This document shows, piece after piece, positions 10,215 through 19,813 of a stretch of DNA of 64,000 nt (position 1 is its first letter; the number at the start of each line of letters is the position of its first letter). Both the position numbers and the translations under genes were made by a program. The DNA is taken from assembly GCF_000828855.1 (NCBI RefSeq), contig NZ_AP014631.1:248001-312000 (forward strand). Reading direction: 5' to 3'. The notes beneath the pieces are model-generated. The model did no database searches, was not told the DNA's origin, and was given only the letters and a program-made list of their open reading frames with translations. This DNA comes from Metamycoplasma canadense. GTDB taxonomy: Bacteria; Bacillota_I; Bacilli_A; Mycoplasmatales; Metamycoplasmataceae.

Positions 10215-11864
10215 TTATTTTTGTTTTGACAACCTTATTCTAAATAAATATGAAATTAAATTTATTATAGCTATAATGATAAATCCAATTCATAAATAAG
10301 GTGCTATGTCAGAAATATCCTTTGCTCTTGTTAATGTTGATTTTTGTCCAATTATTGATGATCCTAATGATCCGTAAGTTATAAAATTTCTACTTATTTT
10401 TTCAAGTTCAAACGAACAAAAAGTGATGAAGTCTAATTTTATATTTGGTCTAATAAAGTTTTTATATATTCAAAAATTGGTATATTTCATTTTTTTTAGT
10501 TCGTTAATTTTTTTTATACTTATTGAATTTATACTTTGATTTAAATTTCTTGATAAAGAAGAAGAACTGTGTATTGAAAATGCTATTACAAATGAAGCTG
10601 CATATTCATTAAATAAATTTGAGACTAATAAAAATAAAATAGTAATTGGTATCGATCTAATAAAAATATTAAAATATTTATAAAAAATGCCAAATTTAAT
10701 TCCAACTAACTGTTTTGCTATTAAGATCATTTTAAAATACGAAATTACATAAATCAAAACAAATGTTAAAAATACTAAGGAAATAAGTTGAATAAGCATT
10801 CAAAAAAAACCATCTTGACTAAAATCTCAAATAATAGATTTTCAATTACTATTAAACATCTGTTTAAAAAAACTTATTGCCTCTGATTTGTAAAAATGAT
10901 TATTTGATAAGCTCTTAATTGCTAAAATTAAAATCGATAGTAATAAAATAAATAAAATCATTATAAAAACTTTTTTTATAACTCTGATTTTTTCATACTT
11001 TATAAAATTAATTTTATTGTTCGTTTTTGATTCATAGAATAATTTGTTAAAATTTTCGCTCATTATTTCTAATAAAAATAAAAATGAAGCTAAAACTAAT
11101 AATGGGATAAGCAGTTGCGTGTAATCAACAGGGTTAGATACTGGGTTAACTAGTATTCCGATTCCTAAATAACCAATGCTTGATAAAATCGATGATCATC
11201 TTAAATTTGTTTCAAAACTATAAAATCAATAGCTTATAAATTTTTTTCTAATTTGTGGTCAAATCTCAATTCAAAAAGCTTTGAATTTTGAATATTTAGA
11301 TTTTGTTAAATGATAAAAAACATTGAAATTTGCATTTTCAATTGTTTGTGAAAAATATTCATGTAGTCAAAGTCATGTGAATCAACAATAAATTAAGGTA
11401 ATAGCCAAAGATTTGTCAAAAGAAATTTTAAATAAGTAAATAAAAAATAATTCGGGAAAAATTCTTAAGAAAATAACAATTATTTTTACAGGAATTGCAA
11501 TAAATTTAGAATTAGTTTTTAAATTAGAAGAATATGATGTTCAAAAAGCTATGAAGAAGCCAATTATTGTGCTTAAGAAAACAAGCTTAATACTATTTCA
11601 TAAAAATTTTATTGAAATTAAAAATAGGTTTTGCTTATAATCAAAACTAATTGATGAAGGTGAAAAAAAGTTTTTTAAATTATTAGCAAATAACAAAAAA
11701 CCGCTATTTGAAAAACTAAAGTTAATAACATAAATTGAGCTTATTATAAGTAAAATAAAAATAACAAAAAAAGCTATTTTTCAAAATAGCCTAAATGGTC
11801 CGTTTTTTAAAATAGTGTTATTTAGTTGTAATTGTTCTTTAAGAATCCCATTTTTTATTTTCAT
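10215..11864 (-). CDS. p69-type ABC transporter permease, probably for thiamine or thiamine pyrophosphate
   Basis: This 549-residue, highly hydrophobic protein has about a dozen predicted membrane segments in two halves, as in fused permeases of the PhnE type. Its N-terminus starts with a short charged stretch (MKIKNGILKEQLQLN) before the first helix. Its start overlaps the end of the p37-like gene by 26 bases, so the two are translationally coupled behind one TPP riboswitch. The order lipoprotein-permease recalls the p37-p29-p69 operon of M. hyorhinis, but the ATPase gene (p29) is not between them. A likely partner ATPase is at 15888-16631. Many TGA Trp codons break the frame under the standard code. 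Substrate is inferred from the riboswitch and from Cypl. Confidence 0.8.
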
Positions 11865-13005
11865 TATTTATTTTAAAAAATTTTAAAAAAGGTTCGACTA
11901 CTTCATTTTCAAAATTACCGATTTTTTTATAACCATTAATACCGACATTTTGACCATAGTCATCTTTTTTATCCTTTCAAAGTTTAATTATAATTTCTTT
12001 TAATGTTTCTATTTCTTCAGAATTAAATGCATTTTTATTAACTGCTAAGACATTATATTTTATTGCTTCAGTTACTGTTAAAAATTCAATTTTTTCTTCA
12101 GAATTTTCTAAGGTATAATATTTTTTTTCTTTATTTTCATTTTTGTTTTTTGTATAAGCAAAAGATCCTAATTCATCAAAAACAATATGAAAATTTTTAA
12201 ATTGTCCTTTACCAATATCCCTTGCTTTTCCTTCAATATATTTTTCCGAGTGATTAATTTTATCTTCTTCAAAAGAAGTAAATTTATTATTTTCTAAATT
12301 AAAATGTTTTTTAAATAATGATTGTTGAGCAATATATTTTGAACCACTAGTTTTCTTTCCTGTTAGAAAACCAAAATTTCTAAATGTATTTCAATCTTTG
12401 TTATTTCATGCTTTTTTAATTTTAGCTAATTGTTGCTTATTTCCATGAATCATAATAATTCCTCGATAAAAATCAACTAGTTCATCATTATTTGCATAAA
12501 AATATTCATAAATTTGCCCATTTCATTTGTATTCATCATCAGTCCAATCTAAATAAGGCTTTTTTTCAAATAAATCTTGTGCTTTTTTAGCAATTAATCT
12601 TAATTTATCATTTTCTAATCCATCTGAATATCTATCATTAAAATTTTTATCAAAATTAAAAGCTCTTGTTTGGGTTTGAATAATTGGTAGTATATTAGTA
12701 TTTTTATTTTTTAAATATTCAGACATATATAGAATTGTTGTAATAAAAGCAATATTACTACTACCTTTCTTAATAAGATCAATAATATTATTATTTTCAC
12801 TAATTAACTTAATATTAGGTTTATATGAAGTATTTCTTTGTTTATTAAATTCTTTTGAAACTAAGTTAAAAAAATTAAAATCTGTTTTTCCGCTTCATAG
12901 TTGGTTAACAGCAAAATTGAAATTTTTTTTAGAACATGAAATTATTGTTAGTGGTATTGAAATTATCGTTCCCATTGATAATAAAAATAAGTTTATTTTT
13001 TTCAT
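11839..13005 (-). CDS. p37/Cypl-type substrate-binding lipoprotein, probably thiamine-binding
   Basis: This 388-residue protein has a lipoprotein signal peptide (MKKINLFLLSMGTIISIPLT, lipobox Cys24) followed by a periplasmic-binding-type domain: VNQLWSGKTDFNFFN near the start, FRNFGFLTGKKTSGSKYIA around residue 225 and an aromatic-rich middle. The layout fits the p37/Cypl family. M. hyorhinis Cypl was first grouped with phosphonate binders and then shown by structure to bind thiamine pyrophosphate. The TPP riboswitch 60 bases upstream gives independent support for a thiamine ligand here. RBS GAAAGGA precedes the ATG at 13005. It is the first gene of a two-gene operon with the permease. Confidence 0.82.
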
Positions 13006-13060
13006 AATTAAATTAAAAAAATCCTTTCATATTTTTTTAAATATAAAAAGATGCTTAAAA

Positions 13061-13142
13061 AAGAAGAAACTCACTACGCCAGTATTGCCTGGATCAGTTA
13101 ATGAGGGTATTTCTCAGCTTTAAAGCACCCCCCTGTTCTTAC
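13061..13142 (-). promoter_or_regulatory. TPP riboswitch (THI element) controlling the p37-permease operon
   Basis: Read on the minus strand, the leader contains in order GGGGTGC, GCTGAGA, ACCC, CTGATCCAGG, AATACTGG and GCGTAGTGA, the conserved core of TPP aptamers with their spacing. An outer stem can form between AAGAAC at the 5' side and GTTTCTT at the 3' side. The aptamer ends about 55 bases before the start codon of the substrate-binding lipoprotein. I do not see an obvious terminator; the T-run after the 3' arm of the outer stem, or occlusion of the GAAAGGA ribosome site, could be the output. Expected behaviour is repression when TPP is plentiful. Confidence 0.92.
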
Positions 13143-13256
13143 AAATTAATTTTATAGTAAAATAAGTAAAAATAAACAAGTTTAATTTGTTAATTATCTA
13201 ATAATTTTTATTTTTAAAAAATATATAATTTTAAATGTAAATAACAAAGGGGTAAA

Positions 13257-13592
13257 ATGAGTTATTCAAAAGGTCAAATTATTAAAGCAAAAGTTATAAG
13301 AGTATCGAAAAAAGTTATTAGTTTTATTACTAAAGATTCAATAATTTGTTATTTAAATATTCATGAAGTAAGTGATTATTTTGTTAGTGATTTAAATTTG
13401 CTTTTTAAAATTAACGATATAAAAGAAGTTAAGATAATTGAAATAATGCCGAATGGTGAATTAATTCTTTCATACAAACAAATTCACCCTAAAGAATTAA
13501 GGAATCCCTTTAGATTTAAATTAGATAAGAAGAATAATAAATTCTCAGCATTATTAGATTTTACAAATAAGGGCATAAATTATGGCAATTAA
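13257..13592 (+). CDS. Small S1-domain RNA-binding protein
   Basis: This 111-residue protein is mostly one S1 (OB-fold) domain: KGQIIKAKVIRVSKKVISF at residues 5-23, a central part with INDIKEVKIIEI, and ELILSYKQIHP, the closing strand typical of S1 domains. Similar single-S1 proteins (YugI/CvfD type) bind RNA or the ribosome. The start ATG follows a good RBS (AAAGGGG). The gene overlaps pgi by 11 bases, so it is the first gene of the S1-pgi-ldh-ATPase operon. A precise role cannot be assigned. Confidence 0.8.
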   Translation: MSYSKGQIIKAKVIRVSKKVISFITKDSIICYLNIHEVSDYFVSDLNLLFKINDIKEVKIIEIMPNGELILSYKQIHPKELRNPFRFKLDKKNNKFSALLDFTNKGINYGN

Positions 13593-14919
13593 AAGTAGAA
13601 TTAATATTTTTTGTGATCAACCTGTTCATCAAGAAGTATTTGAAAGTAAATATAAACAAATAGTTGAAGATATTAATATTAAAATTAAAAATAAACAAAC
13701 ATTAGGACATAAAAATTTGAGCTTCTTTAATGTTGCAAAAAATATTCAAGATTCAGATTATTTAAAAATCAAGAAAATTTTAAATTTTTTTAATGAGGAA
13801 AAAATTCAGGTCTTGGTTGTTATTGCACCAGAGTTTATATGTTTACAATCACAAGCTTTAATTAATTTAGCAAATTTAAATTCTTTTTTTAAAATTGAAA
13901 TTTTATTTATTAATGAAAGTTATGATGGAATTGAAATAGCTAGGTTAATTCAATATTTAGAGAATAAAAGATTTGCAATTAATGTAATTTCAAAGAGTGG
14001 TGAAGATATCGAAACTTTAATAGCTTTTCGAGAAATTGCTTCTTTATTAATTAACAAAATTGGACGTAATAACGCAACAAAATATATTTTTGTTTCAACT
14101 AATAATAACTATGGAAAACTATTTAATTGAACTCAATCAAAAAAATATACACATTTAGTTATTCTTGATAATACAACTGAAAGATTTTTGAATTATTCAG
14201 TTGCTACCTTACTTCCTCTAATATGCGCTAATATTAACATTGATGAATATATCGAAGGTGCAAAGGAAGCTAACGAATTTTATGAAAATACGACTTTATC
14301 AAATAACCCTGCATACAAATATGCAATTGTTAGATACGTAATGAATAAAAGAAGTCAACAAATAGATGAAAAGGAAATTTTTGCATTAGAAAATATAGTA
14401 GTTACTTCAAAATCACTTAAAAAATTAGCTAATTTATTTGCGATGTATTTAAACGCAACTTCATATCGAAAGCATATTGGTCTTCAAACGAATGTGTTTT
14501 TACATCCTTCCGATGCTAAAACATATACTAATTTATTTTTTGAAAGACAAAGAAAAATGTTTGATACTTATTTAGTAATAAAAAATTTTCCCTATGATTT
14601 TCATGTTGCAACAATAAATGAAAATGAAATGGACGACCTAAATTATTTAATTAATTATTCATATAATAAAATAAATGATAACTTTAAGAGAATAGTTAAG
14701 GATTATCATTTAAGTTTAAGAATACCATTTATTGAGATTATTATTGAAGATTTAAGTAGTCGTAGTCTTGGATGAATAATAGCTTTTATACACCGTAGTG
14801 CAATTATGTCATCTTATTTAATGAATTTAGATCCATTTGAAGATAATGGGTTAAAAACCTATAATATTGAGGTAACTAAAAAAATTACAGAATTAATTGG
14901 AGGAAATAAAAATGACTAA
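13582..14919 (+). CDS. pgi: Glucose-6-phosphate isomerase (divergent)
   Basis: Glucose-6-phosphate isomerase interconverts glucose-6-P and fructose-6-P at the top of glycolysis. The 445-residue length fits the short bacterial form. Recognisable parts are the sugar-phosphate-binding loop ISKSGEDIETLIAFREI (compare SKSGTT-x-E in the family), the central FVSTNNNYG region and the C-terminal LDPFEDNGLKTYNIEV (compare DPFxQPGVExYK). The region that normally holds the catalytic Glu (around NVFLHPSDAKTYTNLFFE) is poorly conserved, so I call it divergent. The frame crosses TGA Trp codons at 14128 and 14773. It overlaps the S1 gene by 11 bases and ldh by 8 bases. Its position beside ldh supports a glycolytic role. 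Confidence 0.82.
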
Positions 14920-15880
14920 GATTGGAATTATTGGAGTAGGAGCAGTAGGTTCAGCTTTCTTATACGCTGCTTTAAACAAAGGAATAGAAGCAGATTATGT
15001 TTTGGTAGATGCATTTCCTGAATACGCAAAAGCGCAAGCTAAAGATTTAAACGACGCCGCTTGCTCAATGGCAAATAATGGTTCAACTTTTAAATCAGGT
15101 GGATATGAAGATTTAAAAGATGCACAAGTTATTGTTATTACTGCATCAGTTAAACCAAAAGATGGTGTTTTAAAAGATAGATTAGAATTATTGACCGATA
15201 ATGCTAAATTAATGTCAATTATTGGCGATAGTATTAAAAAATCTGGGTTTAATGGAATAACAATTATTGCCTCTAATCCAGTTGATACAATGGCACTAGT
15301 TTACCAACAAGCAACAAAATTTGAACCTAAAAAAGTTATATCTTCAGGAACTATTTTGGAAACTGCAAGAATGAAGAAATTTTTATCAGAAAATATTAAT
15401 ATTAAAGCAGGATCAATTACAGGTTTTGTTATTGGTGAACATGGTTCAAGATGTTTAATCCCATTTTCTAAAATTAGAATAGGATTAGGATCATTAAAAG
15501 ATTGATTAGCAAATGGCTCAATTACTAAAGATTGATTAGATAATTTAAATCAAAGAGTTAAAGACGAAGCATTTGAAATTATTAGTGGAAAAGGAATTAC
15601 AAACTTTGGTATTGGAGAAAATTTAGCTGAAATTACTCAAGCAATTTTAACAGATCGTCAAGCCATTTATTCTTTAGGTGTGCAATTGCCTAGTGATTAT
15701 GCAAATCATGGTGTTTATTTTGGTCTTCCTGTTATTTTAGGTAAAGACGGATATCGTCATTTACCAAAAATTAGACTTGATGAAGATGAACAAACATTAT
15801 TTGATAATTATTCAAAAGAAATAAAAGAAACTGCTATTCAAGTTTTATCTAATTTAAATATTAAACCTGATTTTCAATAA
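14912..15880 (+). CDS. ldh: L-lactate dehydrogenase-family protein (lactate/malate dehydrogenase), unusual active site
   Basis: This 322-residue protein has the NAD-binding Rossmann start IGIIGVGAVGSAFLY, the cofactor segment ASNPVD and the catalytic GEHG (His177). LDH would regenerate NAD+ by reducing pyruvate. The start is ATG 14912, 8 bases after GGAGG; upstream TTG starts are not needed. Two features are unusual. The Asp that normally pairs with the catalytic His (LDTAR) is Glu150 (LETAR), and the substrate-specificity loop reads SVKPKDGVLKDRLELL, longer than the usual PQKPGxTR. GEHG is followed by S-R-C instead of D-S. It is probably a lactate dehydrogenase of a divergent mycoplasma branch, but malate or another 2-oxoacid is possible. 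Confidence 0.85.
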
Positions 15881-15887
15881 TTTTGTT

Positions 15888-16631
15888 ATGAAAAATATTA
15901 AATTCGATAATTTTACAGCATCATATTTAAAAGACAATAAGACCGTTATAAAAGATTTGTCAATTTTGATAAATCAAGGCGAAATGATCGCAATAATTGG
16001 TAAATCCGGTGCAGGAAAAACAACTATTTTTAATGCTATTTTAAAACAGTTGAATACTCAAAATGGGTCTCTTTTAATAGATGGCGAAAATATTGATTTG
16101 ATTAATAAAAAAAAATGAAAAAAAATTATAAACAAAGTTGGCTATTTATCTCAAGAAGCAAACTTAATTGAAGATTTAAATGTTTATGAGAATATTCTTC
16201 ATTTCTATCCTAAATATAAAAATAAATTTTTTTCATTTTTTAAAATAGTTACTAAAAATCAAAAACAAGAAATTTATCAAATTTTAGAAAAGTTAAATAT
16301 TCTTGATAAGGTTTATACAAAAATTTCAGATTTATCCGGCGGGCAAAAACAAAGAGTTGAAATTGCAAAACTTTTTCTTAAGAATGTTGATATTATTTTA
16401 GCTGATGAACCAACTTCGTCTTTAGATGTTCAAACATCACTTGAAATAATGAATATTTTAAAAATAATTAATGAAGATTTTAATACAACAATTTTGATTA
16501 ATATTCACGATATTAACATTTTGCAAAAATGTTTTAATAAATATATTTTTATTAAAAATGGGGAATTAATTAAAAGTGGTAATCCTAGATATTTAACTAA
16601 AAAAACAATTGAAAAATTATATCAATCATAG
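15888..16631 (+). CDS. ABC transporter ATP-binding protein, PhnC/p29-like, probable partner of the p37/p69 thiamine transporter
   Basis: A 247-residue ATPase with all motifs: Walker A GKSGAGKTT near residue 38, Q-loop YLSQEANL, signature LSGGQKQR near 150, Walker B IILADEPTSSLD and the H-loop His in NIHDINIL. Its style resembles PhnC and p29 of M. hyorhinis. No permease or binding protein adjoins it: it is the last gene of the S1-pgi-ldh unit, 7 bases after ldh. The nearest transporter lacking an ATPase is the TPP-riboswitch operon 2.9 kb away on the other strand, so I infer they work together. A TGA Trp codon lies at 16116. Confidence 0.78.
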
Positions 16632-16659
16632 TTATAAACGCATTGTTTATAACTTTTTT
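16631..16659 (+). terminator. Terminator of the S1-pgi-ldh-ATPase operon
   Basis: Perfect 9-base arms GTTATAAAC and GTTTATAAC, a 5-base loop, then six T; it starts at the last base of the stop codon. Confidence 0.88.
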
Positions 16660-16715
16660 AATTTTTAGAGTTAACTTTAATGTAAAATAATAAATATAAT
16701 ACGAAAGGTGACTTA

Positions 16716-16781
16716 ATGGAAGTACAAAGTAGCGATCGAAGTTGAATATACAATGTGTTTTCAATAAGCACATTTAAATAA
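16716..16781 (+). CDS. Possible 21-residue leader peptide upstream of mgtA
   Basis: An ATG with a well-placed RBS (AAAGGTG, 5 bases away) opens a 21-codon frame reading MEVQSSDRSWIYNVFSIST followed by FK and TAA; its Trp is a TGA codon. It lies 49 bases before mgtA. The frame covers the stem AATGTG/CACATT (16752-16774) and the segment AGTAGC (16728-16733) that can pair with GCTACT (16793-16798) further down. Translation of the leader would change which hairpins form. There is no family to compare it with, and a chance ORF of this length is possible. Confidence 0.4.
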
Positions 16782-16823
16782 TTTCTTTCAAAGCTACTCC
16801 TTAAAAAAATATAAAAAAGGAGG
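16726..16823 (+). promoter_or_regulatory. Structured leader of mgtA with a Shine-Dalgarno-sequestering hairpin
   Basis: The mgtA RBS AAGGAGG (16817-16823) can pair with CTCCTT (16797-16802) just upstream, which would hide it. CTCCTT adjoins GCTACT, which can pair instead with AGTAGC at 16728-16733. The two pairings share bases 16797-16798, so they compete, forming a simple on/off switch for translation. I could not match it to the M-box, yybP-ykoY or other known metal riboswitch consensus. Confidence 0.5.
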
Positions 16824-16830
16824 TTAGATT

Positions 16831-19626
16831 ATGAAAAAAAATAAATTAGTTTTATTTAATGATAAAAAGAATTTAAAAATTAGTAAACAAGATCAAAAAA
16901 GAAATGCTATTAATGAGCGTTTAGTTGAAGCATCTGAACAAGATGTTGAATTTTTATATAAAAAATATAAAACTTCGAAAAATGGAATTTTAAATGAAGA
17001 TATTATTGAAGATAATCAAGGTCAATATGGTGTCAACAAAATTTCAAAAAAAGGTGCTGATAGTGTTGGAAAAAGATTAGTTAGATCATTTTTTAATTTA
17101 TTTAACATTATTTTATTTATTCTAGCAATTATATCTGCTATTGTTGATATTGCTTTACCTATTTATCAAAATAAAAAAGATGATGTTAACTATTTAACGA
17201 TGGCTATTATTTTGATTATTGTTTTTGCAAGCGGTATTATTCATTTTATTCAAGAGCAAAAATCCTCATCTAGCGCAAATAAATTAATTGAAATTATTGA
17301 AACAACTTGCCTAGTCGAAAGAAATGGAGTTTTAAAAGAAATTCCAATGGATGAAATAGTTGTGGGTGACATAGTTCATTTGGCAGCGGGTGATATTATT
17401 CCTGGTGATGTAAGAATAATATCTGCAAAAGACTTATTTGTTTCGCAATCATCACTAACTGGCGAAAGTGAAGCGATTGAAAAATATAGTGATATAGATA
17501 AAAAAATAATCTATGACAATATAACAGACCGTAATAATCTAGCATTTATGGGATCAAATATTATTTCAGGATCTGCAAAGGCTCTTGTAGTTGTTGTTGG
17601 AAATGATACTTTTATAGGAAAAGTTGCCTCAAAACTAAATGAAAAACAAGTGCCAACTAATTTTGAAAAAGGTATTAAAAAAATATCAATCATGCTTACA
17701 ATTATTATGGCATGTGTAATACCTATTGTATTTTTAATAGTTGGATTAACTCAACAAAAAACTCAAACAGCTTCAGCTGCTTGAATTAATGCTTTACTTT
17801 TTGGTATTTCTATTGCTGTCGGTTTAACTCCTGAGATGCTTCCAATGATAGTAACTGCTTGCTTATCTAAAGGTTCAATGGCTATGGGGAAAGCAAAAAC
17901 TATTGTAAAAAATATAAATTCAATTCAAAATTTTGGAGCAATGGATATCCTTTGTACAGATAAAACTGGAACTATAACTCAAGATGAAATTATTTTAGAA
18001 CGTCATTTAGATGTAAAAGGTAAGGAAGATCCACATGTTTTAAAATATGCGTTTTTAAATTCTTATTATCAAACAGGTCTTAAAAATTTACTTGATAAGT
18101 CAATCATCAATCGTACATTAGATTTAGCTGATGAAGAAAAATCATTAGATAATTTGGAATTACATTACTTAAAAATAGATGAGGTTCCATTTGATTTTAA
18201 TCGCAAAAGAATGTCAGTATTAGTTAAGTCACTAAAAAACGAAAAGGTTACTTTAATTACTAAGGGTGCGGTTGAAGAAATTATTAATGTATGTAACAAA
18301 ATTTATTTAGATGGAAAAGTTATTCCATTGGATAAAAAAGTGGTTAAAAAGGTTTTAAGAAAAGTTGAAGAATTCAGCGAAGAAGGAATGAGAGTTGTTG
18401 CTGTTGCTTCAAAAAAATCAAACATTGATGCTGTCGGAAAATTATCCGTTGTAGATGAAAAAGATATGACCTTAATCGGGTATTTAACTTTTTTAGATCC
18501 ACCTAAGGATTCAGCTGAAGATGCTATTAAAAAATTACATAATTTAGGTGTGGATGTTAAAATCCTTACTGGAGATAATCCATTGGTAACAAAAGCAGTT
18601 TGTTCAAAAGTTGGTATTCCGTATCAAAAAATTTTATTAGGTAAAGATATAGCTAAAATGTCAGATGAGCAACTTGCAATTGAGGTTGAAAAAACTGAAA
18701 TTTTTGCAAAATTAAGTCCTGATCAAAAAGCTAGAATCATTACAATTTTAAGAAAGAATGGCCACGTTGTTGGCTATATGGGTGATGGGATTAATGATGC
18801 TCCAGCTATGAAAGTTGCTGATGTTTCGATTTCAGTAGATACAGCAGTTGATATTGCTAAAGAATCGGCGAATATAATTCTTTTAGAGAAAGATTTAAAT
18901 GTTTTGGCAACCGGTATTATTGAAGGTAGAAAAACTCATGCTAATATAAACAAATACATTAAAATGACAGTTTCATCTAACTTTGGTAATATTTTTAGTG
19001 TTGTTATTGCTTCAGCGATGCTTCCATTTGTACCGCTTGCTCCAGTGCAAATTATTTTTTTGAATTTAATTTACGATTTTTGTTGTGGTACAATCCCATG
19101 AGATAATGTTGACAAAAAATTTATAGAATCACCACGGCAATGAGCTCATAAGGGTATATGAAGATTTATGCTTTGATTTGGTCCTATTAGTTCAATAATT
19201 GATATTATTGCATTTTGTTTATTATTTTTTATTATTGTTCCAAATTCAATATCGCAAACAACTTTTACAAAAATAAGTGATTTTTCAAAATTATTGCCCG
19301 AACAGCAAACAATATTTAAATTTACATTTTGATCAGGGTGATTAGTTATTTCGATGTGAACACAAACATTTGTTATTCATTTATTAAGAACTGATAAACT
19401 TCCTGTTTTTAAAAGTAACGCTTCAACAGCGGTTATTGTTTCAACATTATTAGGAGTCGGGGTAATTACTGCTATTCCATATATTCCAAAAATTAATACA
19501 ATGCTTCAATTAGCCCCATTATCTATACAATTTTATGGTTGATTAGTACTGCTTTTAGCAAGTTATACATTCTTAGTTTTAATAACAAAGATAATTTATA
19601 AAAGAATTTATAAAGAATTTCTTTAA
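16831..19626 (+). CDS. mgtA: Magnesium-translocating P-type ATPase (MgtA type)
   Basis: A 931-residue P-type ATPase that would import Mg2+ across the membrane. It has a cytosolic N-terminus of about 85 residues, membrane segments near 85-110 and 120-145, the actuator motif SLTGESEAIEK near residue 210, the phosphorylation motif CTDKTGTIT near 375, a nucleotide-binding domain, ILTGDNP, GYMGDGINDAP near 650, and about six C-terminal helices (730-931). Length and helix pattern fit the type IIIB Mg2+ family rather than Ca2+ pumps. TGA Trp codons at 17782 and from 19099 onward break the frame under the standard code. It has a strong RBS (AAGGAGG) and a structured leader. Its terminator is the target of the IS insertion. 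Confidence 0.9.
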
Positions 19627-19657
19627 AATTAATAATATTAATAAACATTGATACAAA

Positions 19658-19687
19658 AAAAGTTAACATTTTATATTGTTAACTTTT
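19658..19687 (+). terminator. mgtA terminator, left copy of the IS target duplication
   Basis: A perfect palindrome with 11-base arms (AAAAGTTAACA and TGTTAACTTTT) and an 8-base loop. The same 30 bases recur at 21041-21070 on the other side of the IS, so it is both the terminator of mgtA and the duplicated insertion target. Confidence 0.9.
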
Positions 19688-19699
19688 GCTACATTGTAA

Positions 19700-19756
19700 G
19701 TTCAAGTGCAACACAAATAAAGTAAAATTTAGTTGTGTGCAGCTTGAACTTTTTTA
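19700..19756 (+). terminator. Hairpin terminator inside the left end of the IS (copy 1)
   Basis: GTTCAAGTGCAACACAA pairs imperfectly with TTGTGTGCAGCTTGAAC and is followed by six T, upstream of the transposase start. It overlaps the left inverted repeat. Such a structure would stop outside transcription from reaching the transposase. The same structure is at 44473-44529 in copy 2. Confidence 0.75.
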
Positions 19757-19813
19757 ATTATTATTTTTTATTTTTAAAAAAGAAAAAAGCTCCATAACGG
19801 TCAGGAACTTCAT

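Noticed and set aside
10215-13005. Alkylphosphonate transporter
   Set aside because: The similarity to Phn proteins is general, and the TPP riboswitch together with the known ligand of Cypl favours thiamine.
16701-16830. M-box or yybP-ykoY metal riboswitch upstream of mgtA
   Set aside because: The length and the conserved cores of those classes are not present; only simple hairpins and a short ORF can be supported.
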